Assembly: GCA_043228905.1 (NCBI GenBank)
Contig: JBHGNT010000003.1
Coordinates: forward strand, 9,858,001 to 9,922,000
Length of the DNA stretch: 64,000 nt
From: Azolla caroliniana
Taxonomy: Eukaryota; Polypodiophyta
Direction of reading: 5' to 3'
The position numbers were made by a program, and so were the translations under genes. Each line of letters begins with the position of its first letter. Position 1 is the stretch's first letter. Shown piece by piece: positions 60,028 to 64,000 of this stretch. The notes under the pieces were generated by a model that made no database searches, was not told the DNA's origin, and saw nothing but the letters and a program-made list of their open reading frames with translations.

Positions 60028-62051
60028 TCAACTCGGGTCGGCTCCTTTCGGTTGATGTCCGCTTTGGTTGGTATCCAGTTCAGACGATCTCCGTTGTCCG
60101 TTTCGGCTCGTACTCGGTTCGGTCGGTATCCAATTCTCGCTTGTACTCCCCCTCAAGCTTGGCAAGTTAGGGATCATCAATCCAAGGTCTGACATGAATG
60201 GCCGAAGCTTGTCGGCTCCTAGGGCTTTCGTGAAGATGTCGACCGTTTGAAGATTTGTGTTGATGTGTAGAAGGTCGACATCTCCGACCTGAACACGCTC
60301 TCGAATGAAGTGATAGTGCACTTCGATATGCTTTGTGCGTGCGTGGAACACCAGGTTCCGAGCCAAATAAATACTGATCATGTTGTCGCAGTAAAGGGTA
60401 GTCAAATCCTTGATGGGAACGCCCAGATCCTTCAAAATCCTCTTAAGCCATACGACTTCACATGCAGCTACGACTGCGCCCCTGAATTCCGCCTCCATAC
60501 TCGAAAGAGTGATGGTAGGCTGCTTCTTGCTACTCCACAAAATCACTCCACTGCTAAGGGAGAAGACGAATCCAGAGGTCGATCGTCGATCGGCTTTGTA
60601 GCCAGCCCAATCCGCATTCGTGTATCCTTCGAGTCGTATTGGTGTGGCCGATTTGTAGAGAATGTCGTAATCCATTGTTCTGCTCACATATCGTAATACT
60701 CGCTTAGCGCAATCGAAATGGATATCTCGCGGAGTTTGCATGAATTGGCTAAAGAGTCCGACCGGATAGCTAAGGTCGGGTCGTGTGATCGTGAGATAGA
60801 TGAGACTCCTGATCAATTGTCGATATTGAGTCGGATCGCACTAGTTTGAGGTTTCTATCGAGAGGCGCAGCGATCGATTTGCACTCTGTCATCCCGAACT
60901 TGTATAACAAGTTGAGAATGTAGTGCCGTTGAGAGATCATAATGCCGACCGAATTCCGAATCACCTCGATGCCTAGGAAGTAGTGTAGCTCCTTCCTGTC
61001 CGTCATCTCGAATTTGTTGGAGAGGAGGAACTTCACCTTGTTGATGTCGACTAAATGCTCACCTCCAATAACGAGATCATCCACGTATAGAATGATGACA
61101 ATTGGGCTTTTAGACTCATTTCGTACATAGAGGGAGTTGTCGGATTTCGACATTCGAAAGCTGATTTGATGAAGATATTGCGTAATCTTCGAATGCCAAG
61201 CACGTGGTGCTTGCTTGAGGCCGTAGAGAGGCTTCTTGAGTCGACATACGGCTTTCGGATGGATGTTGGATTCAAAGTCGGGTGGTTGAACCATGTACAC
61301 CTCCTCTTCCAATTCACCTTGAAGAAAGGCGTTCTTTTCGTCCATTTGGTGGAGGTGCCATCCTTTCGCCGCTGCAAGTGTGATCACGGTCCGCACAGTC
61401 GTCATCTTTGCCATCGGGGCAAAGGTCTCTTCGTAGTCGACTCCATGTGTTTGCGCATATCCTTTCGCTACAACTCAAGCTTTGTGGCGATTGAAGGAGC
61501 CATCATCATTATACTTCACCTTGTAGATCCATCTACAGCCTATCGTCTTCTTGTGCGGTGAGTGGGGAACGATATCCCATGTGTCATTCTTGCGTAGTGC
61601 ATGCATCTCCTCGTTCATTGCTTCGATCCATCGCAGGTCCTTCACGGCTTTTGGAAAAGGTTTCCGACTCCCGTACTGTTGTGACCTTCATCATAAAGGC
61701 GTAATGGTATGCCATATACTCATCGTAACCGAAGCGGCTTACAGGGTTCTTTTCACGTGTGGATCGGCGTAGTTTCTCGTTTGCGGATTCTAAGGCTTTC
61801 TTCACTCCATTTTTCCGGATGTCAAGGCCTTTGAACTCACTATCGAGGGAGTGAGTCGATTCGTTGCCATCGAAATGAGTGTCTTCATACTCCGGCATTT
61901 TGGCCTTCCCTTTGTCCAACTTCGGACTTGGTCGAGATGTGCTTTGATCGCTCAAAGGCTCTTGTGGTCCGCTGTCACGAAGATGCGCGTGCGAGCGTGC
62001 TTTGCTTGAGCGGGACCACTGGGGTCTTGGACCAAGGAGGATGTCCGTCAA
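60028..62051 (-). pseudogene. Second copia element: linker, reverse transcriptase, RNase H
   Basis: Minus strand. Linker with RRSTREKNPVSRFGYDEYM (62051-61680); RT with MDEKNAFLQGELEEEVYMVQPPDF, LYGLKQAPRAW and catalytic ILYVDDLVIGG (61414-60770); RNase H with GYTNADWAGYKADRRSTSGFVF, SSMEAEFRGAVVAACEVVWL and HARTKHIEVHYHFIRE (60816-60028). Frameshifts near 61655 and 60800 and a stop near 61478 inactivate it. Decay is mild, so it is of intermediate age. Confidence 0.85.
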
Positions 62052-62740
62052 GGTATTGAGAAGAGGACAATGTGAATGTAAGATTGGAGGAAGACCTATT
62101 ACACTTGAGAAGATTGAAGATTGTACACTTGAGAAGTAGATAAATAATTACAAGATAGATGCGAAGAAGAAGAAGAAATAGAAGCGTATATTATTGATGG
62201 TGATGATGATGGTCATATCATATTGAGCCCCCCCTTTACACAAGCCGTACTAGGGGTTTTATAGGTTTGTCGATGCACAAAACCATGGGCTTGGAGCCAT
62301 GGTTTCTGTGCACACAGTTTTGCTTTGTGACATGTAGGAAACCATGGGCTTAAAACCGTGGTTTTGTGTACACGGTTTTGTTCGTTTGTTTCCTACGGAA
62401 TATTGAATATGAGAAAGAAATATAGAACATCTAAAGCACTTAGTAATAGCTTTAGCGGTAAGGTAATTGCCTCTTATCTTAGAGGTGCAAGGTTCAAATC
62501 CTACTTGCAACCCTCTACATGCACTCAATGCCATTGTGACCTAGGCTTATTTATTTTCATTTTTTACAAGTATTCGTGAAATGTGTGTGGATCCTCAATT
62601 TTTGACTTTTTCTCGCACTAGACATGCCACATTACGACACCACTCAGTCGGGTCGTGATCGGAATTTCTTCGAACATGCGTGTAAGGCGATCTTGATCCT
62701 CTATCTCTTGTTCGGCGGATTCATGGTCGAGCGGAATCAG
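62052..62740. mobile_element. Insertion within the copia element, with a SINE candidate
   Basis: Non-copia DNA between integrase and linker. Includes palindromic words around ACCATGGGCTT / AAGCCCATGG (62281-62390) and the tRNA-like unit at 62430-62570. Confidence 0.5.
62430..62570 (+). repeat. tRNA-derived SINE candidate (T-tailed)
   Basis: A box TAGCTTTAGCGGTAAGG (62447-62463), B box GGTTCAAATCC (62491-62501, one mismatch to GGTTCGANTCC), then a tail ending TTTATTTTCATTTTTT. T-rich 3' ends are known for the plant Au-SINE group. Confidence 0.6.
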
Positions 62741-62794
62741 AGTTGAAGTTGTCTCTAGTGCGTACCAGGATGCGGACTCGTCAAAAACGACGTC

Positions 62795-64000
62795 TCAACT
62801 TACTCGAGATTTTCGAGTTGAGGGGTTGTAGCACTTGTACCCCTTTTGCTCCAGTGAGTATCCTACGAGGATACATTTCTCCGACTTTGGATCAAGCTTT
62901 TGACGCTTCTCGTCGGGGATGTGCACGTACGCAATGGAGCAAAATATCCGAACATGCGATAGGTCCGGCTTCTTTCCAAAGAACTTCTCGTGCGGAGTAA
63001 GTTCGTGCACACCCGATGTCGTACACCGATTCATGAGATATACGGCCGTGTTAGCTGCTTCCGCCCAATACGATTTTGGCATGTGCTTTTCGTGAAGCAT
63101 AGCCCGTGCCACTTCGAGGATGTACCAATTCTTGTGTTCGGCCACTCCGTTTTGTTGTGGCGTATGTTGACACGAAAACTCTCGCCGTATTCCTTCTTTT
63201 TGTAGAAACGCCGAAAATTCGTTGGAGAAGTACTCCTTGCCTCCATCTGACTGAATACATCGTACATGTCGGCCCGTGGGTTTCTTGACTTCATTCTTAA
63301 ATTTTTGGAAGTGTTCGAACACTTTGCTCTTTTGTCGCATCGAGTAGATCCAAGTGTGCCTAGAGAAGTCGTCGATGAAGGTCACGTAGTATCGGCATCC
63401 GCCGAATGTTGTCGTTTGAGCTGGACCCCATACATCGGAATGAATTACGTCGAGTACGCCTTTGCTCATGTTCCGCTCCTTCGGAAATGGGTGCCAATGT
63501 TGTTTGCCGAATTGGCAAGCGGCACACACGCCTTCAATCTCTTTCTCCATGAATGTCGGGAGCTTGATGACGACTCCTTTCGATTGCATTGCCTTGAGTT
63601 TTTGGAGGTTGATATGACCAATCCGCTTGTGCCATAACTCTATGTCGGAATCGGCTTTCATGCCCTTTGCGAACATGGCCGATTTCATCTCGTGTGAGTC
63701 GAGAATGAACATTCGGCGCTCTCTTCCTCCACGTGCGATGAGTCAGCCCTCTTTTTCGATGAAGCAACCGCCTTGATTAAATCGTACTTGCATTCCTTGC
63801 TCTATAATTTGGCTGACGGAGACCAAATTCTTCGTGATAGTTGGTATATGCAAGACATTTTTAATATAAGTTTGCTTACCTTCTTCTCCGAACGGAACAT
63901 TTCCGATGTGCCGAATTGGGTGCGTAGTATCGTCTCCGGTTTCGACATAGCCAGGTCGGTCCGACTCTCGAAGTTCTCGGAACCATTCTTGATGCGACAT
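62795..64000 (-). pseudogene. Second copia element: protease end and integrase
   Basis: Minus strand, entering from the right edge. VLHIPTITKNLVSVSQI (protease/pre-integrase) is followed by TGA (63745-63743) in the same frame, then LWHKRIGHINLQKLKAM ... CAACQFGKQH (HHCC), HSDVWGPAQTTT, FIDDFSRHTW, QSDGGKEY and HTPQQNGVAEHKN (catalytic core) and HVRIFCSIAYVHIPDEKR. Apart from the TGA the integrase is open for 305 residues. Confidence 0.85.

Overview
This is nuclear DNA of a land plant, most likely a flowering plant. Two spliced plant genes, a family-1 UDP-glycosyltransferase and a LAG1/LOH-type ceramide synthase, sit in a matrix of Ty3/gypsy (Tekay-like and Reina-like chromoviruses), Ty1/copia, LINE, SINE-like and MULE-like elements plus many micro- and minisatellites. 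Nothing looks bacterial or organellar. All identifications come from reading motifs by eye; no database was searched.

Region by region: 1-1870 is the 3' end of a Tekay-like Ty3 element whose LTR carries an array of heat-shock-element modules; it is inserted in a degenerate minus-strand copia element (1871-5298 plus LTR). 7619-10032 (+) is a two-exon UGT gene with a microsatellite-rich promoter. 10938-15954 is a long inverted-repeat (foldback) element that received a 5'-truncated LINE with an open reverse transcriptase ORF and a clear target-site duplication, plus a second LINE 3' end. 16780-18360 is a gypsy relict. 20164-24157 (-) is a six-exon ceramide synthase gene that appears intact.

24441-31990 is the most unusual block. 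A MULE-like transposase gene (DDE-like core, SWIM and terminal zinc motifs; 24812-27683, -) and a five-coding-exon zinc-finger gene (29541-30770, -), with a ULP1-protease cysteine-box remnant, are separated and bordered by three arrays of a GGAGCCCGACTC word. The left array is inverted relative to the other two. An array lies upstream of each gene, so the arrays may be both transposon ends and promoters.

33700-43740 holds further Tekay and LINE relicts, a 30-bp minisatellite and unexplained AT-rich DNA. 41220-64000 is a deeply nested retrotransposon pile. A Tekay relict (-) is interrupted by a solo-LTR candidate and by a Reina-like chromovirus (-). The chromovirus integrase is split by a young Tork/Tnt1-like copia insertion arranged LTR-internal-LTR-internal-LTR (46801-56902, +), flanked once by the 5-bp duplication AAAAG. 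Both internal copies carry the same two in-frame amber codons. A second copia element (-) with a SINE-like insertion fills 59430-64000 and runs off the window.
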